Assembly: GCA_027493875.1 (NCBI GenBank)
Contig: JAOSJX010000005.1
Location: 62,001-126,000 of the forward strand
Length of the DNA stretch: 64,000 bases
From: Deltaproteobacteria bacterium
Lineage (GTDB): Bacteria > Lernaellota > Lernaellaia > JACKCT01
Direction: 5' to 3'
Under the pieces are notes generated by a model that made no database searches, was not told the DNA's origin, and was given only the letters and a program-made list of their open reading frames with translations. The position numbers were made by a program, and so were the translations under genes. This document shows, piece by piece, positions 43,450 through 53,626 of this stretch (position 1 is its first letter; each line of letters begins with the position of its first letter).

Positions 43450-45212
43450 ATGCGGACGAAAACGAAAAGAAAAGCGGTTTTTGCGGTGCTTGCGGCCGTC
43501 GCGTTTTTCTCGGCGCCGAGCTGGCGTTGACGCTCGCGGGCGCGAAAATCCGCGCGCTGCTGAATCTGCCCGAGGAGAAGGAACCCACGTCGCCGATCGA
43601 GTTTCAACAACTGCCGCCGTTCCCGGTGCACCTGAACGCCGGGGACCGGCGCGTGGAACTCCAGATCCACCGCGCGAAACGCGACAACTACATCGTCCCG
43701 CGGCCGGAGGGCACGATCCGCGTCATTCTTTTCGGCGGATCGGCGACCTACGGCCTCGGCTTTCCGTTCAACGGGTCCTTCGGCACCTGGCTCGAACGCA
43801 TGCTCCTTGCGTCGTATCCCGGTCGAACGATCGAAGTGATCAACATGGCGGGCGTCGGGTTCGCCAGCGCGCAGGTCCGCGAACTGGCGGTCGAGGCCAT
43901 CGAAAAGGCCGACCCCAGCCTCGTCGTCGTGTACTCCGGCAACAACGAATTGCTGGATAAAAAAGCGCAGCGCGCCATGGAGGAAGCCCGCGGCGTTCGC
44001 GGCACACGGATCACCGAGACCGTCCTGGGGCGCGTGCATCTCGTCCGTTTTCTCGCGGCGTTCATGCCGTCGGGCCGGCGCGTCGCCGAGCACGAGCGGA
44101 ATATTCTGACCTCCTATCTGGGGATCAAACCGAACGAACGCGAGATTCGCGACGCGACGAAGCGCTACCGCGACAATCTCCGCGCCGTGGCGCGCGCCGC
44201 GAAGTCAAACGACGTGCCGCTGATTCTCTGTACGCTCATCGCCAATCCCGTGTTCGACATGTGGATCGACATGTTTTTCGACGAGGCGCTGGCCGGCGAT
44301 CCGAACGGACGAAACGTCTATCAAGCCGCCGGCTGGGCCAGGCTCGGGCGGTGGGATCTCGCCGAGCGGGCGCTCGAACCGATCGCGCGTCTCGGGCCGC
44401 GACTTGGTCTATTACGGGTTCACGAAGCCGCCGGTATTCGCGGGCGCGACAGCCTCGGCGAGGATGCGAGGGCGAGTTTAACGGCTCTCGCGCCGCGTCT
44501 TGTCGACGAGTTCATTGCCAAAGAAAACCGCACGAACGCCGACCGCTACGTTCTCGCGCACGCGTATGCGCTGCTGGACCGGAAGCAAGAGCTCCGCGCC
44601 ATTCTCAATGAAACCCGCGAAGACAACCACTTGAGCGACGAGCCGATGGAAACGACCGTTCGCCAGGTGGCGGTGAGTTTTGCGCAATTCGAGGACCACG
44701 CCGCGTACCACGCGGCCTACCGTCACTTTTGGGACGAGGACCCGCTCAGGATCGTGACGTCCCCCCGCGTTCAACGATGTCGTCCGGCGGGTCGCGGAGG
44801 ACGAGGGCGTCACGCTGGCCGATATCGAACACGCGCTCGGCGATTGGACCTGCCCGACGCCGTATCGCTACCTGCTCGACTACTGCCACTTCAACATTGA
44901 AGGCGGTTTCGAGGCGGCGCGAATCATCTTCGAAACGGCGCGCGACGCCGGCGATCTTCCGCTGCCGGCCTCGGGGACGATTTCCGCGCCACCCTGCTGG
45001 AACCCGATCTCGCCTATCTTCGCCGGACCGGGCATGACTTCCCGGACCGCGAGCGGTACATGGGATTGGATTTCCGCGTCTGTTTCGCGTACGCGCCGCC
45101 GCATCCGCGAACCTCGGCGCTGGCGGAATGGCGGGACGAGGATGCCGCGGCGTTGGATGCGGAGGAGCTGGCGAAAACCTTTCGCGCGAACCGCCGGTGG
45201 TACGAGCCTTAA
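43450..45212 (+). CDS. SGNH/GDSL-hydrolase-like membrane-anchored protein, three frame breaks
   Basis: ATG 43450 gives MRTKTKRKAVFAVLAAVAFF, a signal anchor, better than the upstream in-frame ATG at 43440. After a break near 43515 the sequence reads ELALTLAGAKIRALLNLPEE. SGNH-like blocks are VILFGGSATYGLGFPFNGSF (block I Ser) and LVVVYSGNNELLDKK (block III Asn). The C-terminal half is helical and repeat-like (AAGWARLGRWDLAERALEPI, RYVLAHAYALLDRKQELRAI), suggesting TPR. Further breaks near 44763 and 44980 lead to a final frame ending RTGHDFPDRERYMGLDFRVC and RRWYEP at 45212. A clear DxxH block V was not found, so catalysis is uncertain. Its stop overlaps the stop of the CheA-like gene tail to tail. 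Confidence 0.68.
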
Positions 45213-46941
45213 TCGTTTTCGGGAATATTGGCGGCGTCGTCCAGGGCGCCGGGGAGCGTAATCCGGAACGTCGTGCCGCGCCCCTTCTCCGTTTGGATCT
45301 CAATGGCGCCGCCCATGGCATCGACGTTGGAATGCACGACGTCCAGCCCAACGCCCCGGCCGGAGACGTCGCTGACGTTCTCCGACGTGGACAGCCCGCC
45401 CCGGAACAACGCCTTGAGAATCTCTTCTTGCGGCGGCTCGGGGCCCTCGGCCGGAACGATCCCCAATTCACGCGCTTTTGCAGCGCTTTGCCGAGGTCGA
45501 CTCCCGCCCCGTCGTCCGCGACCACGAGAATCGCGCTGCCGTCGCCCGTCGACTCGAACGTCACCGAGATGCGCCCTTCGTCCCGTTTTCCGGCCGCGGT
45601 CCGCGCCTCGGGCGACTCGATGCCGTGGTCCATGCTGTTGCGCACGAGATGCGTCAGCGGGGACTCCAACGCTTCGACGACTTTGCGTTCGAACATCACG
45701 TGTTCGCCCTCGATCTCGAGGCGGACTTTTTTATTCAATTGCGCCGCGAGATCGCGCACCAGCCGGGGCAGGCGCAGACAAAGGTGTTGCGCCGGCACGA
45801 GAAGCAGCCCGCGTCCCGTTTCCTCGAACTGGCCGGTCAACCGCTTCAATTCGCTCAGCATAAAGGCCAAGCGGTCCTCGTCCGCCTTATCCGGGCCGGT
45901 GACGGCCTCCCCCAATTCATCCACGGCCGCCGCCAATCGGTAAACGCGCCGCGCGTATTCGTTGACCACGCGCTGCGGGACGCGAACGGTCGGCCCCGCC
46001 GTCGCAGGGTCGAGATCCGAAACGCCGTCCGGCGCTTCGCCGTTCGACTCCCGCTTGGCGACCGTCGCATGCTGTTCCAATTTTTTCAGATTGTCCGCCA
46101 GCGCCATGCGGAGCACTTCGTCGAATCCCACCGCGCTCGACACGAACGCCTGATAGGTCTGGTCCATGGATTCGACGATGTCGCGGGGCGCGCCGGACAA
46201 TTTTTTCTTGAGCTCCACCAGGGCGGCCTTCACGCGCTCCGACAGATGCACGGGGAGCTCGTCCTTGATCGGGTGCGACAAAATATCGCTCAGCGCGGCG
46301 AGTTCGCGCGCGACGTTGATCTCACCGATAAAGCTCTTGCGCGCCGACGTGCGCAAGCGGACGACCGGACGGGTTTTGCCCGGAACTCCTTCCTGCGCCG
46401 GACGGCAGAGCGTTTCCAATTCGTCCATCAAACTGACGGCGCGGCCGGGGAGATCTTGCTTGAGCGGCGCGAGCGCGGTGATCAAGCCGCGGATTTTGAC
46501 CGAAACGATATTGGCGAAATCCCGCTGGTCCTCGCCTTCACGGACGTGCTGAATGGCGTCGAGGAGAGAGCCCAGGCCACTGTAATCGGACGCCGTGCCG
46601 CCGCCGGCCAGATCGCGGACCATGTCCCGAAGGCCGTCCATGCCGTCAAGGAAAACGTCGACCATCTTTTTTTGACGGGGTGGCCCGGCCGGACCGGACG
46701 TCGTCGAGCAGATTTTCCAGACTGTGCGCGAGACGCTTGACTTCGCTCAGTTGAAAAAGGCCGCGTTGCCCTTCAACGAATGCATCGTCCGGAAAATCCG
46801 GTTGACGCTGTCGGCCGACGCGTTCGTCTCCAAATCGCGAACCAGCGCCTCGACGGCGTCCAGGGACTCCAGCGATTCCTGCACAAATTCCGAGAGCAGC
46901 GACTGATCCGCCGCCACTTCCTCAGATGTTCGCTCGCGCAT
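45209..46941 (-). CDS. CheA-like hybrid Hpt/histidine kinase lacking a CheW domain, two frame breaks
   Basis: ATG 46941. An Hpt domain has the phospho-acceptor His54 in FRTMHSLKGNAAFF; a break near 46745 restores LSEVKRLAHSLENLLDDVRS. A long helical middle region includes a dimerisation-like segment (EYARRVYRLAAAVDELGEAV, LSELKRLTGQFEETGRGLLL). The HATPase domain has the N box HLVRNSMDHGIESPEA, G1 VVADDGAGVDLGKAL and, after a break near 45472, G2 VSGRGVGLDVVHSNVDAMGG and KGRGTTFRITLPGALDDA. The protein ends here, so the C-terminal CheW-like coupling domain of CheA is absent. With no che or receptor genes nearby, it may feed a response regulator elsewhere. About 577 codons. Confidence 0.82.
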
Positions 46942-47076
46942 AAAACAACGCTCCTTCCAGACCTATCGGCATTTGATTCAAATTTGATTATCGGGGCGTA
47001 ATTCCGACTGACGGTCAGAGCAAGGGGTGTTCCCCACGCAGCAAATTTTGCTCGCGAATACCGTGCTGACTTTCGT

Positions 47077-48359
47077 TCAGAAGCGGCCCGTTTCCAGCCG
47101 TCTCTCCACGACCGCGGTGCCGACCGCGTCACCCCAGACGTTGACCGTCGTTCGAAATCGGTCGAGAAGCCAGTCGACCGCCAGCAGAATCCCGATACCC
47201 TCGACGGGAATGCCCGCCGCTGTAAGCACCATGACCATGGTCACTAATCCAGCCTCCCGGAATGGCGGCGGCGCCGATGGCCGCCAGGGTCGCCGTCAGC
47301 ATCACGATCAGAATCTGCGCGAAACCGAGGTGGATGCCGTAGGCCTGCGCGATGAACACGGCGGCGACCGCTTCGTAGAGCGCCGTGCCGTCCATGTTGA
47401 TCGTCGCGCCGAGCGGCAGAACGAAACCCGACGCCCGCTCGGAGATGCCGGCGTTGTCCTTCGCGCAGCGAATCGTGACCGGCAGCGTGGCCGCGGACGA
47501 CGCCGTCGAGAACGCCATGAGCAGCGCGTCCGCGAAGTGTTTCAAGTGCTCCGCCGGTTTTCGCCGCGAGAGAAGAATCAGCACGAGGGGAAGAACAATG
47601 AAGCCGTGAATGCCGAGCCCGATCACGACCGTCACAAAGTATTTCGCTAACCGCGTCAGCTCTTCCCAAACCGCTGTACCGCCACCGGCTTTACCGATGC
47701 GGTCCGCGACAATGCCGATGATTCCGATGGGCGCCGCCCACACGATGAGACGAACGAGTTTCAGCAGAGCGTCGTTGAGCGTGTCGGCGATGTCGATGAC
47801 GCGCTTCCCTCGCTCGCCGAGCGTCGTGAGAATCGCACCGAAGATGATCGAGAAGATGATGAGCCCGGAGGACGTTGTTGTCCGCCGCGGCCTTCGTCAG
47901 ATTGGCAGGAAACATGCCCTCCACGAGGCCGAAAAGCGCATCGTACCATTGAACCGTTGTCGGAACGCTGGGCGCGGCGGCCTGCGCCGTCCCGATGCCG
48001 ACGCCGGGATGCACAACGTGCACCAGCACCAGGCCGAGCATCACGGCCAGCACCGTCGTGAGGATGTAATAGGCGAACGTAAAGCCGAACAGCCCGCCCA
48101 CTTTGCGCATATCGCCCATCGCCGCGACGCCCACCGTCATCGACAAAACGATGAGAGGAACGACCACGAGCTTCAGCACGTTCATAAAAACCTGACCCAG
48201 CAAACGCACAAACCCGACGAAAAACCCGAACGACGGATCGGCCCACCGGTCGCCGAACACGCCGCCGATAAGAAATCCGAGCGCCGCGCCCGCCACGAGC
48301 AACGCGGGCAGCAGATAGGGACTGACGCGCCGGGTCGCCGCGTCCGGAAGATCGCTCAT
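47077..48359 (-). CDS. Dicarboxylate/amino acid:cation symporter (DAACS family), two frame breaks
   Basis: ATG 48359. Several hydrophobic helices begin with [20 protein letters not shown]. Family motifs are the serine-rich re-entrant loop [40 protein letters not shown] (NMDGT cation/substrate site) and, after a break near 47255, [20 protein letters not shown] with [15 protein letters not shown]. Another break near 47880 (AAADNN into the frame of [18 protein letters not shown]) crosses mid-protein. About 428 codons. Members import glutamate, aspartate or C4-dicarboxylates with Na+ or H+; which one cannot be told here. It could supply carbon to the TCA and aminotransferase genes in the window. 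Confidence 0.9.
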
Positions 48360-48434
48360 CCTTCGCGCTCCAGATCTTTATAAAAGGAGGCGGACGATAA
48401 CACGCCTCAGGCGCGGTGTCATGGCGGGATGGAA

Positions 48435-48462
48435 CAGGTTGCGGGTTGCAGGTCACTGGTCA
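48435..48462. repeat. Heptamer array, four CAGGTTG-type units
   Basis: CAGGTTG, CGGGTTG, CAGGTCA, CTGGTCA: more degenerate than other arrays but with the same 7-base period. Confidence 0.65.
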
Positions 48463-48660
48463 CAGATTTTTCGGAACAAACGACGATGAATCATGCTCCC
48501 TCCCGCCGTTACGCGACATCATCCCCGCGATCGGCAGTTGACGGCGCTTGTTGACCCGCTTTGTCCGGTCAAAACGCGAATAGGAGGAGGGAAGAATATT
48601 GACGTTCGGGTGCGAGGCTTGGAGTGGGAAGAAACGGTGGTGGGAAGGAGCAGAGGAAAT

Positions 48661-48783
48661 GCGAGACGCCGCGTACTCACCGAGTGAGCACGCGCTCATC
48701 CGATACCCAGACCGTCGCCGTGCCCGAATCGCCGTCCGCGTACTCACCGCGCGAGACGCTGCGTGCTCACCGCGTGAGCACGC
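48661..48783. repeat. Pair of 33-base palindrome-containing direct repeats
   Basis: Copies at 48661-48693 and 48751-48783 start exactly 90 bases apart and match at most positions. Each contains a 10-bp hairpin (GCGTGCTCAC, 3-base loop, GTGAGCACGC; perfect in the second copy, one mismatch in the first). A partial third copy lies at 48738. Confidence 0.75.
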
Positions 48784-48827
48784 ACGCGCCCGTCGCCGAG
48801 ACCGTCAACCGCGTTCGATGGACGCCG

Positions 48828-50217
48828 TTATCCTTCGCCCTTGCCGATGGGCGGAGGCGTTTCCGGCGGCGGGGGAAGAACGGATTCGCCGCTTGAAGTT
48901 CCAGGGGGCGGAGGCGGCGGGATCGTTTCCTCCCTTTCGTCGTCCGCTCCGCGCGGTGCGTAGATACGTAGTTCGGCGCGCGCCGAAGGGGCCTGCTTGC
49001 GGGCGAGCATGACGAAGCGTTTGTCAATCGGGCCGGCGTTGCCGTCCAGATTCGTGACGACGCCGAGGCGGTCCGCCGCCGGAAGTTTATCGACCGGGCG
49101 CGGCCCAACCAACCAATGCCGCGCCGCCATGTCATCCTCGTCCATAACGATCGGGCGGTAATAAAATCCCTCGGCGGTGACGCGCGGCAAGATGCCGCCC
49201 GAGGCCAGCGCCATCGCCGTCGCGGGCAGCAAATCCGGATCAAGCACGAGAACGGTTCCGTCCGGCGGAACGCGGTGCATGATGTTTTCGGCCAGAAACT
49301 CCCATCCCGGATCGGCGTGGCGGGCGCGCAGCCCGTGATAGGCGGGCAGCGCCGCGGCGAAACTGAACGCCACGACGGCGGCGAGTTGCGCAGGCCGGCG
49401 TTCCCATGAAACGAAAGCCGCGATCAGTCCCAGGGCGGGGAACCCACAGCGGCCAATACGCCGGCCATGCGGGGAGATCCGCTCCGGAGAAAAACCAGAA
49501 TTCGCCGAGCGATGGATAGCGATTCGCGAGAAAGTGAAAACCCCAAAGAAGCGCAACCCAAGGAACGGTCCACACGATCCCGGCGCGGACCCACGCACGG
49601 CGGACCGTGACGTCCGTCGTTCGGCGATGGCCGTCCGCGGCGACGAAAAGGAGCACCGCAAGCCCCGGCCACCACGCGAGATCGAGCAGAAGACCGCGCG
49701 CGACAAACGACCGGGACGGCGGTTGGTCCGCGGGACGCGCGCGTTGCTTGCGCCAATCGCGAATCATCCACAGCAGCAACGCCAGCGACGCGGACAACGG
49801 GGCCGCTCTTGCCGCGCCGAGAACAAACGCCGGTTGAACCGCGACGAGGGCCGCGGCGATTCCTCCTCGAAAACGGTCCCACGATTCTTCGACCAGGCGC
49901 GCGACCAGCGCGAGGGACCACACCGCGCAGACAAACGATACCAACCGCGCAAACGTCAGCGTATCGGGAATGACCTTGAACACGAGGGCCAGCGCGGCGG
50001 GCCAGAGCGGCGCCAGCATCTTCGACGGATACGCGGCGAGCGCGTGAAGGTTCCACGGCTCGTGCATCGCCGGCCACAAGGCGGCGGCTTCGTCCGAGGA
50101 GAGCCCGCTTCCGTAAAGAGAAAAGAAGACGATCGCCGCGAGCAGCCCCGCGGCGGCGGTCCAGGACGGCAAGGCGCGCAGCGACGCGATCGGACCCGGC
50201 CGTTCCCCACCCGTCAT
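48828..50217 (-). CDS. Multi-pass membrane protein, glycosyltransferase (GT-C)-like, one frame break
   Basis: ATG 50217 overlaps the argF stop by four bases. Hydrophobic segments include AAAGLLAAIVFFSLYGSGLS, LVSFVCAVWSLALVARLVEE, GLAVLLFVAADG and AGIVWTVPWVALLWGFHFLA. The first luminal loop SSDEAAALWPAMHEPWNLHA carries acidic residues as in GT39/ArnT-type enzymes, which transfer sugars from lipid carriers. The frame changes near 49445 (WPLWVPR into FPALGLIAAFVSWERRPAQL). The soluble C-terminal part (VPPDGTVLVLDPDLLPATAM) ends in a Pro-rich tail. About 463 codons. The GT-C call is tentative. Confidence 0.65.
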
Positions 50218-51129
50218 GACGCGCCCATCAGCCTCGCCATGATGGCCTTTTGAACGTGCAGGCGGTTCTCGGCCTGATCCCACACCAGGCTGGCGCCCGA
50301 CTCAATGACGTCGTCCGTTACTTCCTCGCCGCGATGCGCGGGGAGGCAATGGAGAAAAACGCACTCCGGCGCCGCCACGCCGATAAGACCGGCGTCGACG
50401 GTATACCCCCTGAAACGCGGCGCGGCGCGTGGCGGCTTCGGCTTCCTGGCCCATGCTCGCCCACACGTCGGTCATCAGCACCTCCGCGCCGTCCGCGGCT
50501 TCGCGCGGATCGTGCGTGAGACCGACCCGGTCACCGGCTTCGCGTTTCGCGCGCTCGTAGATCATATCGTCGGGCTCGAATCCCTTGGGGCAGGCCAGCC
50601 GAAGTTCGAATTCGAATTTGGTCGCGGCGTTGAGCCAGGAGTTCGCCATGTTGTTGCCGTCGCCGATCCAGGCGATTTTTCGGCGTTCGATGGATCCGAA
50701 ATGCTCGCGGATCGTCAGCAGGTCGGCCATGATCTGGCACGGGTGCAGGAGATCGGTCAGGCCGTTGATGACCGGCACGGTCGCGTGCTCGGCCAACTCT
50801 TCAAGCGTCGATTGCGCGAAGGTGCGGATCATGATGCCGTGCACGTAACGCGACAGGACGCGCGCCGTGTCGCGGACCGGTTCGCCGCGCCCCATTTGAA
50901 TGTGATCGGGCGCCAGAAACAGCGCTTGTCCGCCGAGTTGGAACATGCCGACTTCGAAGCTGACGCGCGTGCGGGTGCTGGATTTCTCGAAGATCATGGC
51001 CAGACTCTTGCCGGCCAGCAGCGGGTGCGCTTCTCCCTTTTTTTGCCGCGCCTTGAGGTCCCCCGCAAAATCCAGCAGATCCCGAAGGTCTTCATGCGTC
51101 CAATCGGCGATCGACAGGAAATGCCTCAT
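50214..51129 (-). CDS. argF: Ornithine carbamoyltransferase, one frame break
   Basis: It makes citrulline from ornithine and carbamoyl phosphate. ATG 51129 (MRHFLSIADWTHEDLRDLLD) overlaps the preceding stop by ATGA. Signatures: EKSSTRTRVSFEVGMFQLGG (STRTR, carbamoyl-P site), INGLTDLLHPCQIMADLLTI (HPCQ), AWIGDGNNMANSWLNAATKF, TDVWASMGQE and, after a break near 50405, CVFLHCLPAHRGEEVTDDVI (HCLP, ornithine site). It ends VQKAIMARLMGAS. About 305 codons, the normal size. It is wedged between a GlmU-type gene and a membrane protein, and all junctions are ATGA overlaps, so the set is translationally coupled. Confidence 0.95.
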
Positions 51130-51896
51130 CGTCGTTCCTCCCAAAGTGCCTGCGCGCGGGCGAGGTCTTCCGGCGTATTGATGCCGAGCAGCTCGCCTTC
51201 GGCCACGTCGCCGCCCGCCAGGCACGGTAACGCTTCGGCCTGCGCGAGTTCAACGATGTCCGTCAGATAGTATTCCCCTTGGTTGTTCTTGCGTCCGACC
51301 TTGCGCAACAAGCGGAATAAGGTCCGCGCCTCGACGCAATAAACGCCCGAGTTGACTTCGCGAAGGCGTTTTTGCGCCGGGGTGGCGTCGCGCTCCTCCA
51401 CGATGCCGGCCAGCGTGCCGTCGCGGTGGCGGAGAATCCGCCCGTAGCCGCGCGGTTTGGCGGGCGCAAAACTCAGAAGGCTCAGCGCCGCGCCGGCTTT
51501 CCGGTGCGCCGCAACAAACGAACGCATCGTTTTCGCGCGAAGGAGCGGGACGTCACCTGATAGAATCAGCACGTCGCCGTCGAAATCCCGGAGTTTCGCT
51601 TCCGCTTTTCTCACGGCGTGGCCGGTTCCGAGACGCTGCTTCTGAAGCGCGTAGGCGATCGGCTTTCCGGGAAACCGTGTTTCTAAAATCTTCCGAACGA
51701 GCGGCGCCTGACGGCCGACGATGACGACCACTCGTTCCGGCGACAAACGGAACGCCTCGGCCAATACATGCGCGACGAGGGGGCGCCCGGCGAGTTCGTG
51801 GAGAACCTTGGCCTTATCGCTCTTCATCCGCGTGCCCATCCCCGCGGCCAACACGCAAACGGCCAGGCCCCGCTTTGAAGAATTAGTTCGTGGCAT
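51126..51896 (-). CDS. GlmU-type UDP-GlcNAc pyrophosphorylase domain protein
   Basis: ATG 51896 (MPRTNSSKRGLAVCVLAAGM), overlapping the gspE-like stop by 14 bases, gives 256 residues; an upstream in-frame start would extend into that gene. The nucleotidyltransferase motif LAAGMGTRMKSDKAKVLHEL is that of GlmU, followed by YALQKQRLGTGHAVRKAEAK, VLILSGDVPLLRAKTM, RGYGRILR and NSGVYCVEARTLF. The left-handed beta-helix acetyltransferase domain of bifunctional GlmU is absent. The acetyl step would then need another enzyme, or the product may be a different UDP-sugar. The frame is intact. Confidence 0.88.
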   Translation of the reverse strand: MPRTNSSKRGLAVCVLAAGMGTRMKSDKAKVLHELAGRPLVAHVLAEAFRLSPERVVVIVGRQAPLVRKILETRFPGKPIAYALQKQRLGTGHAVRKAEAKLRDFDGDVLILSGDVPLLRAKTMRSFVAAHRKAGAALSLLSFAPAKPRGYGRILRHRDGTLAGIVEERDATPAQKRLREVNSGVYCVEARTLFRLLRKVGRKNNQGEYYLTDIVELAQAEALPCLAGGDVAEGELLGINTPEDLARAQALWEERR

Positions 51897-53626
51897 CGCC
51901 GGGCGGGAGGATGATGTCGGCGACGGCCCCGATGCCGCCTTCGACAATCTCGGTCGCTTCTTTTTTCGGTTCGTCCGTGAGGTATTTCGCTTTGCGTTTG
52001 AGCTGCATCGCGATCTGCCGGTACGGCACCACGCGGTTGAGCTCCTCGAGCGTCGTGTAGCCCATCTCCACCTTGCGCAAGCCGTCGTATACGAGCGGCG
52101 TCATGCCCTTGGCCAGCGAGATCTCCAGGATGGCGTCGAGCGGCGCATGTTCCGAGATCATGCGCTGGATCTCGTCGTCCACGATGAGAAGCTCGAAAAT
52201 ACCGATGCGCCCGCGGTAGCCGGTGCGCGAGCAATAGTCGCAACCGGCGCCGTGTTGAAAAGGCCCGGTGGGGGCGAATTCGCCGAAGGTTTCGAGCGCC
52301 TCGGCGTCCGGCTCGTAGGCCTCCGTGCATTTCGGGCAAATGCGGCGCACAAGGCGTTGCGACAGCACGCCGAGCAGCGACGACCCGATGAGTTCGTGGT
52401 TGAGACCCAGGACGTTCAGGCGCGAGATGGTGCTGACCGAATCGTTGGTGTGCACGGTGGATAAAATGAGATGGCCCGTCTGCGCGGCCTTGCATGCCAC
52501 GTCGGCGGTGTCCTCGTCGCGGATTTCGCCGATAAGCAGAATATCCGGGTCGTGGCGCAAAAACGCGCGCGCCATGTCGGCGAAGTCGAATTTTTCGCTG
52601 ATCTGCTTCTGATTGACCCCCTCGATGTTGTATTCGATGGGGTCTTCCGCGGAGAGGATTTTGTTGTACGGCGAATTGATTTCCTTCAGCGTCGCGTATA
52701 GCGTGGTCGTCTTACCTGATCCCGTCGGGCCGGTGACGAGGATCATCCCCTGCGGGTTTTGAATCAATCGGCGGTAGAGTTTGAGATCGTGGCTCGTGAA
52801 TCCGAGCAACTCCAGACTGATCGGCGCCATGGATTTATCCAGCACGCGCAGCACGATCTCTTCGCCGTAGGGCCCCGGCAAAATCGAAATGCGGAACGGC
52901 ACGTCGTAGTCGCGCCCGCCGCGCAGCGTCCGCAGCAACACGCGCCCGTCCTGCGGTGACCGGCGCTCCGAGATATCCAACGTGGCCATCACCTTGAGCC
53001 GGTTGATGACCTCGTCCACGTTGTCCTTGTGCAACGGCGTTTTCATCTTGTAGAGCAAACCGTCGAGCTTGTAGCGGACCGCGACCTGCCGCCGTTCGTT
53101 TTCGATGTGAATGTCCGTCGCGCCGCGGCGCAGGGCGTCGAGCAGAAGCTGGTTGACGATCCCGACGATCCGGCTTTCGTTGATCTCCGAGTCCGCGTGC
53201 GGAACGGCCTCGATGTCGTCCATGCCGAGCGGCCGCATCGCCGCCGCTTCATTGGACGCCGCGTGCACGATGTCCCCGTCGCCGAAATCACCCTGAGGCA
53301 TCACGGTTCCCTGAAGATTCGGATCGACGTCCGTGGACGGGACGGAAATGCCGTAGGCGATATTGAGCACGCGCGCGATCTCCGTCTTTTTCGAGCCGGA
53401 CGGCCGACACGCGGCGCGGGGCGAACCGCCGCTCCACGGTGTCGAGAGTCGCCAGATTCGACGGTTCCGCCATGCCGACGGTCACGGGTTCGCGGGACGC
53501 GGGATCGACGCGCCCGAGCACAACGACGGAGCTCGAGAAACAAAAGAGCTGGGGGAGAAGCTTGACGCTTTCCGGATCGATCTCGTAGCCGCCGACGGTT
53601 TCACGGCTTTTGTCATCGTCCGTCAT
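51883..53626 (-). CDS. Type II secretion / type IV pilus assembly ATPase (GspE/PilB family), one frame break
   Basis: ATG 53626 directly follows the upstream stop, with GGAGG in that gene's last codons. The MshEN-type N-domain spans residues 1-100, with a break near 53390 leading into VLNIAYGISVPSTD. The ATPase core has Walker A MILVTGPTGSGKTTTLYATL, the Asp box ILSAEDPIEYNIEGVNQ, Walker B DPDILLIGEIRDEDTADVAC, the His box GHLILSTVHTNDS and a zinc tetracysteine (ICPKC, then CDYC). About 581 codons. It powers pilus or pseudopilus assembly. No pilin, pilC or secretin is in the window, so which machine it serves is unknown. Confidence 0.92.

Larger units (their letters stand above)
48360..48827. 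other. Intergenic region with heptamers and palindromic direct repeats
   Basis: This 468-base gap holds the gltP/dctA-type gene leader (a purine-rich AAAGGAGG-like stretch at 48383-48390 on the plus strand), a heptamer array at 48435 and two 33-base direct repeats at 48661 and 48751. No convincing gene was seen; the open frames on either strand lack coding character. Confidence 0.6.

Noticed and set aside
48661-48783. Possible mini-CRISPR array from 33-base direct repeats
   Set aside because: Only two full copies and one partial, the interval between them is itself partly repeat-like, the repeats are internally palindromic and no cas gene is nearby.
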